A stretch of DNA of 64,000 bases. It comes from Odiellus spinosus (lineage: Eukaryota; Arthropoda; Arachnida; Opiliones; Phalangiidae). Position 1 is the first letter of the stretch; every line of letters begins with the position of its first letter. A program made the translations under genes and the position numbers. The notes under the pieces were generated by a model, which was given only the letters and a program-made list of their open reading frames with translations, was not told where the DNA came from and searched no databases. This document shows positions 45,251 through 55,334 of this stretch, one piece after another. The stretch covers positions 7,511,185-7,575,184 of the forward strand of contig OY987230.1 of assembly GCA_963920705.1 (NCBI GenBank), given 5' to 3'.

Positions 45251-45959
45251 TAGGATTGAAATAATGGAGTTGCAAAAATAGGCTAAATTGTTAGGTTTAA
45301 AAGATATGGAATGGAAAAAGAAATGGAGTGGGCTTAATTGTTTGAAATAAAAATTATGAAATTTAAAAATTGCTACGATGTTATTGAGGAAATTTTGTAA
45401 TAGAAAAATAATAGACTATCATGTTGGGGAGGAAAGTTATAACCTGGAAAAATCAGCAAAAAATGGTTATCCTAATGTTGTTTCGAATCTCTCATTTGTA
45501 GCTTTCATAACTAAAATATTCCATTATAGTAATTAAGTTTGAATCTATTCATTTTTATAAACTATTATTATCACGAAATACACGCGCGGCATATTAACAA
45601 CTCTTTGGCGTCAGGTTTTTGATCACGGAATAACTAGGCATAAAAAATTTCATTTTAGATAGATTATAGTTAAGTTAGAATCTATTAATTTTTCATAAAC
45701 TATTATTATCACGAAATACACGGGCTGCATATTAACAACTCGCTTTGGCGTCGGGTTTTTGATCGCGTCTAGACATTCATTATAATGCATTCCATATTGA
45801 ATACGGGACTTACAAAGTTATTCTAATTTATATCTTTAATCAAGAACTAATTTATTAACCCCGAGAACGTACTAGATCTTATTTTTTCGTAAAGTCGCTC
45901 TAACTAAAGCGACATCTGACCTTTCCTATCAAACTACCGAAAATGTTTTTTCTTAACAT
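45251..45959. repeat. unassigned; local ~110-bp duplication
   Basis: GAATCTATTCATTTTTATAA and CTATTATTATCACGAAATAC near 45541 and again near 45679 make an imperfect direct duplication of about 120 bp, each ending TTTGGCGTC(A/G)GGTTTTTGATC. Otherwise nothing recognised. Confidence 0.55.
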
Positions 45960-46300
45960 CAGAAGACGATGAAACCCTCCTTTGAAGTCTACTACTCTAA
46001 TGTTCCATATAGCGCTCCTCTCTGTATGGGTAAAATTCCCAATTTTACGAGATCGGAGGGGTCCTACTTCATAACCCCCCTGTCTACGGAAAATTGGAAA
46101 TTCTCTCTCTCCACAAACGACGACGTTTTTTTGACGAACTCCAAGGCTCTGCTAGAGATGTTCGCTGGACGAACTCCCGCTCAGAAAATATCTACCGTTA
46201 GGAGGCGTACGAATCGCGCTTTTTGAAACTAACCCATATAGAGAGGGGTAGACAAGACCCGGGAGTAATAGACTTCAAAGGAGGGTTTCATCGGCTTCTG
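45960..46300. mobile_element. 7-bp-TSD MITE, copy 2
   Basis: 341 bp with CAGAAGACGATGAAACCCTC and GAGGGTTTCATCGGCTTCTG ends. Flanks are TTAACAT on the left and TTATAACAT on the right, a target duplication modified by a 2-bp difference. An 85-codon open frame on the + strand is broken in the sister copies. Confidence 0.8.
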
Positions 46301-46388
46301 TTATAACATTAAAAAATTCAACTATATACAGGGTGTTTCGAAAATGGTAGTAGGACCGAGCTATAGTGGGTTCTATGGGTCATTTTAA

Positions 46389-46882
46389 AGGGAGAATGAA
46401 AGGCCAAAACAACCTATTTTTAATCGATTAAGAATGCTAAAATAATGAGAAAACAATAATATAACTCGCCAAAAATATATCGTTATTTTATAATCAATTT
46501 CCAAAGTTCCGAAACTTGCAGATGCTAAGCCTTGGCTGCCTAGCTCGGCGAACTAGGCGAGCTCGAGCCGTATTTTTTTTTTTTTTTTTTTTTTATAATA
46601 TTCCCGTCTGATCTAGTCGCCAATCACGAGCGAGTACGCGTATTTTTAATATTCGCGTACTCGCTCGTGATTGGCGACAAGAACAGCCGCAAATATTAAA
46701 AAAAAAGTACAGGTCGTGCTAGCCTAGTTCACCGAGCTAGGCAGCCTAGGCTAAGCATCGGAACTTTGGAAATTGATTATAAAATAACGAAATGTTTTTG
46801 GTGAGTTATATTATTGTTTTTCTCATTATTTTAGCATTCTTAATCGATTAAAAATAGCTTGTTTCGGCCTTTCATTCTCCCT
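46389..46882. mobile_element. TTAA-flanked MITE, family D, full palindrome
   Basis: Ends AGGGAGAATGAAAGGCCAAA and GGCCTTTCATTCTCCCT are inverted, with TTAA at 46385-46388 and 46883-46886. The arms remain inverted for about 200 bp each side. At the centre is a perfect 25-bp stem (46616-46640 / 46654-46678) with a 13-nt loop, rich in CG. A poly-T tract (46573-46594) interrupts the left arm. Confidence 0.88.
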
Positions 46883-46886
46883 TTAA

Positions 46887-47807
46887 GACGAAAATGTGCT
46901 CTGACGTTATGTCGTACGGGGCGCCGTTTAAGAGTTACGAAATTAATCATGTGCGGATGACCCCTTATCCGTACATTAATAAACGATAGCAGAATTCGGA
47001 CCAGGAGTGTTCGAGTAACAATAACAAAAGTCTTACGTTTAACCATTAGCATTTTAGTTTACGTTTAGAATTTGGGATTAAACAACTCATTAATGACATA
47101 TACTTCAATTATCCTAGTTTTAATTAGTGAAACCCGTTAATTTTATCTTGCGTTAGTTTTTCCGTAACAAGTTTACAAAAACACCATGATTTCTGAATTA
47201 ACCGCTCACTTAACACCCAATAGTTTAGTTCATAAGGGAGAAATTAATTTATTTTCCTTGATTAATTTATTTTACCTTTATTTAATTTGTTACAAAATTA
47301 TATTGAAATTCCCTTTTCGTGATATGAAAAAGAAAAAATAAACCTTCCCTCTTTAATTTGACTCGTATACGGGCCAGGGATATAGTTTCGAAATTTTTAA
47401 ATAACACTCTTGATGGCTTGTAAAGTTATTAAGTCCGTGTTCTCTGGTACGAATAACGGAACCTCGATTCCTTTGATCCGTATCGCATTTGGTCTTTCAC
47501 GAGAAATAAACCGCGTTTGATGTATGAAGAGCGAACAGAGTTGCCTGTCTAAATTTCTAAAGTTAATGAAACGCGCCCATCACTTCAAAGTCTTTAGTTT
47601 CTCTCTAATTAGCGGCAAATAAATTAATACCCTATTGATTTAGTACAGAATACGTCAGATACAGCAAAATCTCAAAGAACGAAGTTAAAATGAATACGTT
47701 TTGTCCGTATTTAGTTATAAATTGGAATTTATTTATGTACACTAAGCAGGAATTTTTAAGCGAAATGCAACCAATTTACCATGTTCTCGAATAGACGTCC
47801 CACGCGA
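46887..47807. other. no feature seen
   Basis: Unassigned AT-rich sequence. Confidence 0.3.
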
Positions 47808-47814
47808 GTGTTAC

Positions 47815-48151
47815 CAAAAGCCGATGAAACCCTCCTTTGAAGTCTACTACTCTAATGTTACATATAGCGCGCCTCACTGTATGGGTAAAATTCACGATTT
47901 TACGAGATCGGAGGGGTCCTACTTCATACCCCCTGTCTACGCAAAATTGGAAATTCTCTCTCTCCACAAACGACGACGTTTTTTTGACGAACTCCAAGGC
48001 TGCTAGAGATATTCGCTCGACGAACTCTCGCTCCGAAAATATCTACCGTTAGGAGGCGTACGAATCGCGCTTTTCGAAACTAACCCATACATAGAGGGAT
48101 AGACAAGACCCGGGAGTAATAGACTTCAAAGGAGGGTTTCATCGGCTTCTG
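47815..48151. mobile_element. 7-bp-TSD MITE, copy 3
   Basis: 337 bp, ends CAAAAGCCGATGAAACCCTC / GAGGGTTTCATCGGCTTCTG, exact duplication GTGTTAC (47808-47814 and 48152-48158). Same orientation as 45960 and very similar in sequence. Confidence 0.92.
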
Positions 48152-48296
48152 GTGTTACGTAACGAGCAAAAGCGAAGAAAATGACGTAGTCTGGACGTAC
48201 AGTCGTATACAATATGGGCTACGTTCAGTAACTCTCAACGGGAAGAATCCGGTTTTTTGAAAATTAGTTTTCCGTTGAGTATTTTTACGGGTTCCA

Positions 48297-48464
48297 GATA
48301 ATTTTTAAATTAATTATGAACTTCTTTAAATATTGAAAAGATAGGGTCACTTAGGCAGGATTTATTCCAAAACGAAAAAAATCTTTGTTTTCGAAAAAAT
48401 CCTGTATAAGTGACCCTATCTTTTCACTATTTAAAGAAATTTAAAGTTAATTTAAAAATTATCT
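48297..48464. repeat. 168-bp palindrome
   Basis: GATAATTTTTAAATTAATTA ... GATAGGGTCACTTAGGCAGG is inverted in CCTGTATAAGTGACCCTATC ... TTAATTTAAAAATTATC, giving arms of about 75 bp around a short AAAACGAAAAA-type loop. No target duplication or second copy seen. Confidence 0.75.
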
Positions 48465-49358
48465 ATAAATTTACAGAAGATAAATAAATATAATATAATA
48501 ATTTTATTATAAATTTTACTCGGGGAAGTTACTTGGAATTTTCTCTAGTTTCATTATCAAGTAAGGAAATAGTTCTGATAGCCCTAGAAGCCAAGACAAA
48601 CGTGTCGAAAGTATGGTCCTGAAAGAAAAAGAACAGACGTATCTCGAGAAATTCATTTTACGAATTCGAAATTACCTTCCTTGTAATTCGAGCCATTTTT
48701 AATACTTGAAGTTAGGCCAGCCCCTTTTTTATTTTGGAATGCCTATGGATTAAATTTTTGGTTTAATCATGCTATTAAAACGTCATATTCCAAATTTTAT
48801 GCCTCTGCCGGTTGACGCAAAGACATATAGATAATTTTTGTACGCTATATAAAGTTAAATTTCCAGGAAACATGGCTTTACTATCTCTGGTATCGACTGG
48901 CAAGTTCGTGACGACACATATACCTTATTTATAAATAAATATGTAGAATTTTATGTATGGCAATCATACGTTTTTCTCGGTCCTCTAAGTGTCCCCTTAA
49001 GTTAACACGCAACTATCCATTTAGTTGGAAAATATCTGCTACTATATAGAGAAATACACATAGACCTACGTTCTATATGCCTATGGCATTACACCCTATA
49101 TAAGACTTCCAGGAAATTGCTTTTAATATTTTATTAGATAGATCTTAAAACCTTTTTCGCTGAAACCCAAGAGGCGTTTGGGAAATATCGTTAAGCTATC
49201 AGCACACTGAACACTTTCTACGCATTAATTTTCAATGCCGAAAAAGCATTATCCGCTGATACTAGACCCCAAGGCTTTTCTTAATACAGCTTTAGACCAA
49301 TCAATGTTTCACTGAAATAGTTTAGCTCTACAGAACTCCTTGAAAAGGTGTTTAAACT
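48465..49358. other. no feature seen
   Basis: Unassigned AT-rich sequence. Confidence 0.3.
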
Positions 49359-49362
49359 TTAA

Positions 49363-49562
49363 AGGGAGAATGAAAGGCCAAAACAACCTATTTTTAATCG
49401 ATTGAGAATGCTAAAATAATGAGTAAAACAATAATATAACTCACCAAAAATATTACATTATTTTATAATTTTGTTCGTAATTTTCTTTATTGATGGATTA
49501 GATCTATTTAATCGAGAAGGAATCGATACAAAAATCACTTGGTGTTAGGTTGCAATCTTCCT
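49363..49562. mobile_element. chimeric TTAA MITE: family D left arm, family A right arm
   Basis: Left: TTAA (49359-49362) then AGGGAGAATGAAAGGCCAAA and ATCGATTGAGAATGCTAAAA as in family D. Right: TCGAGAAGGAATCGATACAA, GTTAGGTTGCAATCTTCCT and TTAA (49563-49566) as in family A. The junction is near 49465. Both terminal TTAAs are intact, so the hybrid may have transposed as a unit. Confidence 0.8.
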
Positions 49563-49577
49563 TTAACGTGGTTGAAA

Positions 49578-49829
49578 CAACGGCTAAGAAACGATAAATC
49601 CAGGACATGACTCTTCCCTGTTTGAGGGAATAAAATTCTCGGTGGGCCATACTAACAGCCTTCGTACAGCGTGTGACGTCATATGATGTCACTTTGCTCC
49701 CAAAACGCAATAGCTTTGACTGTACAAACTTGACCTTAAAAAACGCGTCATCACGGTACGGTGATGACGTAGCCTGTTTCTTTTAGTAGACGCTAGAGTC
49801 ATGTCCTGGATTTATCGTTTCTTGGCCCA
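49578..49829. mobile_element. 252-bp MITE with 9-bp target duplication
   Basis: Inverted ends run through AAGAAACGATAAATCCAGGA and CATGACTCT; TGGTTGAAA is exactly duplicated at 49569-49577 and 49830-49838. A 9-bp duplication fits Mutator-like or Merlin-like elements. Single copy in the window. Confidence 0.85.
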
Positions 49830-49838
49830 TGGTTGAAA

Positions 49839-50336
49839 TAGAATAATTCCGGAAAATGTTAGGGCTGAAAGGTGGGGAGAATGATGGAATCATGGGAAAA
49901 GTTGGTCTATGAGTAATTCACAATAGTAGGCTAGGTTGCATTCTCCCTTTAATCCGAAAATAAAATATCTGAAAAATAATATAATGGTTATACGATTCCG
50001 TGCACTACATACCAGACCGTGGGAGTACATCATTAGTCTCGTGTATGTTATAGATCCAAGTGATCGACTTCCAAATGATCGCGATTGTTAAAGTAAGGTT
50101 ATGTTAGCTTTTATTTTTAACTCAATTCAATTTCCGTCGATCACTTTGACCTAAATCCTCGCTTTTATGTAGCAAAATGGGTAACATTTTCCTTTCACGT
50201 TGTTATATATTTTCATGTTTTATTTAAAATATATTTAAAACGTTGAATGAAAAACGAAAATATATATATGGGGGTCGATTTAAAAAAAAAAATGGACGAT
50301 TTTTTTTATCTATTCGTGGATGAAATATAAATATCA
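49839..50336. repeat. unassigned; short family A terminus at 49935
   Basis: GGTTGCATTCTCCCTTTAA near 49935-49953 is a lone family A right end. The remainder is unassigned. Confidence 0.4.
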
Positions 50337-50690
50337 GTGGTGAAACTCTCTCCTATGTCTCTCATTGGCAAAATCTGGAGACCATCTCCTTTCACTAAGG
50401 CTTGTTTAAGTTCGAGCGGGATCTATTTGATGTTTTATTCAAAAGAGAGGGAGGAAAACCAATGCAAACCCTGCCAAAAGGTTCGCTTCTCCGCAAGAGT
50501 CCGATTCGGTTGGAATATATTTCTGTACCTTAAAGTGCAACTCTCATTTAAATTCACGATTTTGTTGATTAAGGGGAAACTAGGAGATAAAATGGAACAG
50601 CTTTTGAATTTGTTTTCGGAATCACCGGATGCCAAAAAAGTTATTCAAGAAGTTTCAAATCAATTTTTAGACACGTTTTTTGGTGTTTAA
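50337..50690 (+). other. 117-codon open frame, unrecognised
   Basis: The C-terminal part from Met at 50592 (MEQLLNLFSESPDAKKVIQE, then VSNQFLDTFFGV and stop) looks like a short amphipathic helical protein end. The upstream part is less convincing, and its ORF starts at a GTG. No domain recognised. It ends 30 bp before the transposase palindrome, so it might be a flanking host exon or chance. Confidence 0.2.
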
Positions 50691-51284
50691 ATTAACTTCT
50701 AAAGTTTGGTGAAAGTATAAAGAACAACAGCAACTCCCCATAAGAGTCTGGGTCCACGTAATGTTAAAAATTTTCGTCTCTTTTATGATAAATTCGTATT
50801 ATATTATTAAAATAGGGTAGTTGGGGGATAATTTAAAGCTAAAATTCGAGCTCACAACTGTAAATTTTGGGAATTACAACTAATGGAAGGTTTCTTCCAT
50901 AATGTAAAGAATAGGAAGAATCTATGACTTCCGTGCCGGATATGAAAGCCTTCCCCCACACGAAAATCTTGAACGGTTATTATTTTAGATTCATAATTAT
51001 GTTAGGAAAATATTAGGAAAGAATTATTTTGTAACTGCCACGGGTATAGTGCTGGCGGCAAAATGAAATTCGTATATTTTTGGTCTACTATGCCTCGAAA
51101 TCCTCGAAAACGCCTGTAGAAGTGTTCCACTTGTCAAGCATTCATGCAGTAGGCTTTTGCTAGCTTTACAGGGGCCGTGCAAAGACTATATAGCTTACTT
51201 GAATAGTCTTTGGTGTATAAGAAACTCGAAAAATAAATAGAGAAATCATACCAATTAGAAGATACTGGAGTAGTATCTTTAATT

Positions 51285-51290
51285 TTTATT
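51285..51290 (-). promoter_or_regulatory. polyadenylation signal, left arm
   Basis: AATAAA on the minus strand, 69 bp after the stop of the truncated transposase; exact mirror of 54764-54769. Confidence 0.55.
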
Positions 51291-51358
51291 TCATATTAAA
51301 CAAAACACACTTGTATAAAACGGACAAATTATTCATTTAACGCTAAGGTTTTCTACGT

Positions 51359-52276
51359 TTAACGTATGTCTGGTAGTTCAAGCTCAGTGGCATCTTCACA
51401 CACTACACGCAATTTTGACTGGTACCAACTGCCTCGATCTTCATGGCGACGATAACCAAGATACCAGATTACGCTGCTAACGTGAACACAAGTACCTATC
51501 GTCAAACTACCACCTTTGCAATTGCAATACCAGCCTTTAATGGCATTTGCACCTGTCCCGTTCGGTACATAACGAATTAGAGCTTGGTGAACAGCTGAGG
51601 TGGAAAATTGACCAGGCACGCGTATACGAATTAAGTCATGTTCAACTTTGGTCACTTCGACGCTGAAAGAGCCGGATTTCTCTATAGTCAACGCCACATA
51701 AGATTCAGCGCGTTTCGTTTTAAAGTCGCTCATTACCACCTCACGTACATCACTTTCACGAAGTACAGGGAAGTCTTGAAATTCACTATCCTCAATTCGT
51801 TGCCATTTAGACGGTTTGCGAAGCAGATTATCGCGCTCAACTACTTCCTTAAGAGGATTTTCTTTCGTAGAGACTGCCAGCATTTTTTCGACGGAGTCTT
51901 CCCAGGAACCTTTAAGATGTAACTCCGGGTGGTAGGCGTTCAACAGCGCAGCAGCAATTTGAAGAAGTTCCGGAACTAATGGTAACATATGCACAGGTAT
52001 ACGGTTTTGAAAAAAACGATACACCGTCTGCAAATGCCCATTCCTAACTTCAACCGGCCACCTGAGGTACGTTACTTGTCGGGAACGATTAACTTCTTGC
52101 GTGTTTACTTGCTTCTCGCCTTTAGACAAGAACGAAGGCATTTGTAAATCCACACCCAGTTCAGTCAGTACGCTGTTGGAGTCTCGAAAACCGCGGTCTG
52201 CCAGTACAACGTCACCAACTTGAAAGAAAGACTGGAGTTCTTCTCTCTTTTTGATCATGGTTCTTCTTAAGATCAT
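51359..52276 (-). pseudogene. truncated DDE transposase (left arm)
   Basis: A 305-codon frame. Its first seven codons come from the palindrome core and a junction insert; the rest equals residues 453-750 of the intact protein. It keeps the second Asp (DRGF), the Glu (PVEVRNGHL) and the C-terminal CxC...CxH finger, but lacks the zinc-finger/HTH part and the first catalytic Asp. It cannot be a working transposase. It could compete with the full protein if made. Confidence 0.88.
52253..52263 (-). other. 11-bp templated junction insert
   Basis: On the minus strand GAACCATGATC repeats the sequence 13 bases upstream (GAACCATGATCTTAAGAA) before joining AAAAAGAGAG. It marks the breakpoint of the left-arm deletion and looks like a template-switch footprint. 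Confidence 0.7.
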
Positions 52277-52442
52277 GGTTCAAACCAGATATTACAATTT
52301 TTTTAATGTTTATAAAAGCAGGTTTAATTATTTTTCGCCAACCTGGCTGGCATCTTTAATATTTTTTGCCAGCCAGGTTGGCGAAAAATAATTAAACCTG
52401 CTTTTATAAACATTAAAAAAATTGTAATATCTGGTTTGAACC

Positions 52443-54695
52443 ATGATCTTAAGAACTTTCCTTATCAATAACATCAATGTGAGAGTCACTTGGAATTTGG
52501 AGATGGCTCCAAATACATGTTACGCGTGCAATCGGAAAGTTACCAATAGTACAAGTAGAGGTATAGGCACTCACGTAAAGGCTGGCTTTGCTCGTTTTCT
52601 TCGTTTTAGTAAAGGGTTATTACCACTTGTAATTAATAGCAAAACAACGAAGATTTGTTTAAAGTGCTCGGGTCTGTCACGAAAGTTTCAAACGTTCTTA
52701 AATGCTAGCAAATCGTCCTTCAGTAGTGATCATGGCTCTTCAACGTCATCGTCTTCACCACAAAAACGAAGACAAATGACGCAAGTATCTAATCCATCAA
52801 CGTCAACAGTACCTGAGCCATCAACGTCCACAGTACCTGAACCAACAAAGTCCGCAGTATCTAATCCATCACCGTCACCAATACCTCAGCCATCAACGTC
52901 GCAATTACCACGAAAGCGTACGTCATCAAACACTATTGCCATAAAGCACAGTTGTGTTCGGCCCCTGCCAAAGACTTGCTTCATTTGCGGTGTTAGTACA
53001 CGAACCAGGGTAAAAGCCGAAGTGAGAACAAGTATATTTGTGGAAAGAGCCATATTTATTCATCGGGACAACCGAATGTGCTCCACGCATCTCGTTAACG
53101 GAGAGCTTCCCACCGAAATAATTTCTGGAATTCAGGTTTCCGCTAGATCAACCATTATGACTGCCACGGACATTGAGCAACTATTACAGGACCTCAGGAA
53201 ATGTGTTAACGACCTACGGACGCCGAGCTTTGACAATTTCATACAAAGTGATGAAGACTGTAAAGTATTAACTTCATTGTCCCTGCACGAGTTCCTAGAG
53301 TTGCATTCGACTATTGAGGACATTATTCGTACCATCAGATGCTGTTCGTCGAAGACAGCTCTAGCAGTATTATTGGTGAAATTACGATTGGGTATCTCCA
53401 ATAAGGTGTTGTCAACTTTATTTCATTTAACTGAAAGATCGGTATCAAACACGGTAAAAGCGGTTATTATGGCTTTATCGGAGCATTTCGTGCCACATCA
53501 TTTTGGCCTGCAACACTTATCACGTGACAATCTGATAACAAACCATCAATCTGGAGCAGCAGTAAAACTCTTTGCTAACAACAAGCCTAATTGTCTTATT
53601 ACCATTGTAGATGGCACCTATATCAAGGTTGGAAGATCCAAGGACTATACCGTTCTTCACAAATCCTTCTGTGTGCACAAAGGCCAGCATATCCTCAAGC
53701 CAATGTTAATGGTAACAACTACGGGTTACATAATAGATATAATCGGACCCTACTTTGCTAATGGCCGCAATAACGACGCGCGCATTTTAAACCATTCTAT
53801 CAAAAAGAGAGAAGAACTCCAGTCTTTCTTTCAAGTTGGTGACGTTGTACTGGCAGACCGCGGTTTTCGAGACTCCAACAGCGTACTGACTGAACTGGGT
53901 GTGGATTTACAAATGCCTTCGTTCTTGTCTAAAGGCGAGAAGCAAGTAAACACGCAAGAAGTTAATCGTTCCCGACAAGTAACGTACCTCAGGTGGCCGG
54001 TTGAAGTTAGGAATGGGCATTTGCAGACGGTGTATCGTTTTTTTCAAAACCGTATACCTGTGCATATGTTACCATTAGTTCCGGAACTTCTTCAAATTGC
54101 TGCTGCGCTGTTGAACGCCTACCACCCGGAGTTACATCTTAAAGGTTCCTGGGAAGACTCCGTCGAAAAAATGCTGGCAGTCTCTACGAAAGAAAATCCT
54201 CTTAAGGAAGTAGTTGAGCGCGATAATCTGCTTCGCAAACCGTCTAAATGGCAACGAATTGAGGATAGTGAATTTCAAGACTTCCCTGTACTTCGTGAAA
54301 GTGATGTACGTGAGGTGGTAATGAGCGACTTTAAAACGAAACGCGCTGAATCTTATGTGGCGTTGACTATAGAGAAATCCGGCTCTTTCAGCGTCGAAGT
54401 GACCAAAGTTGAACATGACTTAATTCGTATACGCGTGCCTGGTCAATTTTCCACCTCAGCTGTTCACCAAGCTCTAATTCGTTATGTACCGAACGGGACA
54501 GGTGCAAATGCCATTAAAGGCTGGTATTGCAATTGCAAAGGTGGTAGTTTGACGATAGGTACTTGTGTTCACGTTAGCAGCGTAATCTGGTATCTTGGTT
54601 ATCGTCGCCATGAAGATCGAGGCAGTTGGTACCAGTCAAAATTGCGTGTAGTGTGTGAAGATGCCACTGAGCTTGAACTACCAGACATACGTTAA
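52443..54695 (+). CDS. DDE-superfamily transposase (DDE_Tnp_4 type), intact
   Basis: 750 codons, no intron. Residues 26-75 have two CxxC pairs (C26/C29, C72/C75). 90-160 is a Ser/Pro/Thr-rich linker with TVPEP repeats. 179-216 has a second C2CH-like cluster (C179, C182, C213, H216). 295-345 matches the helix-turn-helix that precedes DDE_Tnp_4. The nuclease core shows VDGTY (D390), NNDARIL (D445), VLADRGF (D472) and LRWPVEVRNGHL (E521). 696-710 is a SWIM-like CxC...CxH finger. Met21 (52503) has a better start context and opens directly onto the first finger, so the true protein may be 730 residues. Role: cut-and-paste transposition. IS5/Harbinger-like, possibly ISL2EU; superfamily not proven. 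Intact catalytic residues suggest recent activity. Confidence 0.92.
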   Translation: MILRTFLINNINVRVTWNLEMAPNTCYACNRKVTNSTSRGIGTHVKAGFARFLRFSKGLLPLVINSKTTKICLKCSGLSRKFQTFLNASKSSFSSDHGSSTSSSSPQKRRQMTQVSNPSTSTVPEPSTSTVPEPTKSAVSNPSPSPIPQPSTSQLPRKRTSSNTIAIKHSCVRPLPKTCFICGVSTRTRVKAEVRTSIFVERAIFIHRDNRMCSTHLVNGELPTEIISGIQVSARSTIMTATDIEQLLQDLRKCVNDLRTPSFDNFIQSDEDCKVLTSLSLHEFLELHSTIEDIIRTIRCCSSKTALAVLLVKLRLGISNKVLSTLFHLTERSVSNTVKAVIMALSEHFVPHHFGLQHLSRDNLITNHQSGAAVKLFANNKPNCLITIVDGTYIKVGRSKDYTVLHKSFCVHKGQHILKPMLMVTTTGYIIDIIGPYFANGRNNDARILNHSIKKREELQSFFQVGDVVLADRGFRDSNSVLTELGVDLQMPSFLSKGEKQVNTQEVNRSRQVTYLRWPVEVRNGHLQTVYRFFQNRIPVHMLPLVPELLQIAAALLNAYHPELHLKGSWEDSVEKMLAVSTKENPLKEVVERDNLLRKPSKWQRIEDSEFQDFPVLRESDVREVVMSDFKTKRAESYVALTIEKSGSFSVEVTKVEHDLIRIRVPGQFSTSAVHQALIRYVPNGTGANAIKGWYCNCKGGSLTIGTCVHVSSVIWYLGYRRHEDRGSWYQSKLRVVCEDATELELPDIR

Positions 54696-54763
54696 ACGTA
54701 GAAAACCTTAGCGTTAAATGAATAATTTGTCCGTTTTATACAAGTGTGTTTTGTTTAATATGA

Positions 54764-54769
54764 AATAAA
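54764..54769 (+). promoter_or_regulatory. polyadenylation signal of transposase
   Basis: AATAAA 68 bp beyond the stop codon, followed by a small hairpin (AAGATACTACTCCAGTATCTT) and AT-rich sequence. Confidence 0.6.
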
Positions 54770-55334
54770 AATTAAAGATACTACTCCAGTATCTTCTAAT
54801 TGGTATGATTTCTCTATTTATTTTTCGAGTTTCTTATACACCAAAGACTATTCAAGTAAGCTATATAGTCTTTGCACGGCCCCTGTAAAGCTAGCAAAAG
54901 CCTACTGCATGAATGCTTGACAAGTGGAACACTTCTACAGGCGTTTTCGAGGATTTCGAGGCATAGTAGACCAAAAATATACGAATTTCATTTTGCCACC
55001 AGCACTATACCCGTGGCAGTTACAAAATAATTCTTTCCTAATATTTTCCTAACATAATTATGAATCTAAAATAATAACCGTTCAAGATTTTCGTGTGGGG
55101 GAAGGCTTTCATATCCGGCACGGAAGTCATAGATTCTTCCTATTCTTTACATTATGGAAGAAACCTTCCATTCGTTGTAATTCCCAAAATTTACAGTTGT
55201 GAGCTCGAATTTTAGCTTTAAATTATCCCCCAACTACCCTATTTTAATAATATAATACGAATTTATCATAAAAGAGACGAAAATTTTTAACATTACGTGG
55301 ACCCAGACTCTTATGGGGAGTTGCTGTTGTTCTT

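Larger units (their letters stand above)
50720..55334. repeat. 4.6-kb inverted duplication of a DDE transposon
   Basis: Outer arms 50720-52252 and 53802-55334 (1,533 bp each) are inverted and colinear with no net indel. I saw only two base differences in the non-coding part, and the 298 shared transposase residues are identical. Inner arms 52264-52351 and 52368-52455 (88 bp) flank a 16-base spacer (52352-52367). The left side lacks the counterpart of 52456-53801. No target duplication is visible at the outer ends. Confidence 0.93.

Noticed and set aside
45969-46226. MKPSFEVYYSNV... open frame seen in the 7-bp-TSD MITE copies
   Set aside because: The frame starts in the terminal inverted repeat and is broken in the 47815 copy; similarity between copies is explained by the MITE itself.
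52337-52382. GCCAACCTGGCTGGC / GCCAGCCAGGTTGGC as terminal repeats of the transposon
   Set aside because: They are the centre of the duplication and are inverted to each other for that reason; they do not match the outer ends (AAGAACAACAGCAACTCC), so they are not demonstrated TIRs.
54132-54416. 94-codon minus-strand frame, mirrored at 51638-51922
   Set aside because: Antisense shadow of the transposase coding sequence, duplicated only because the locus is inverted.
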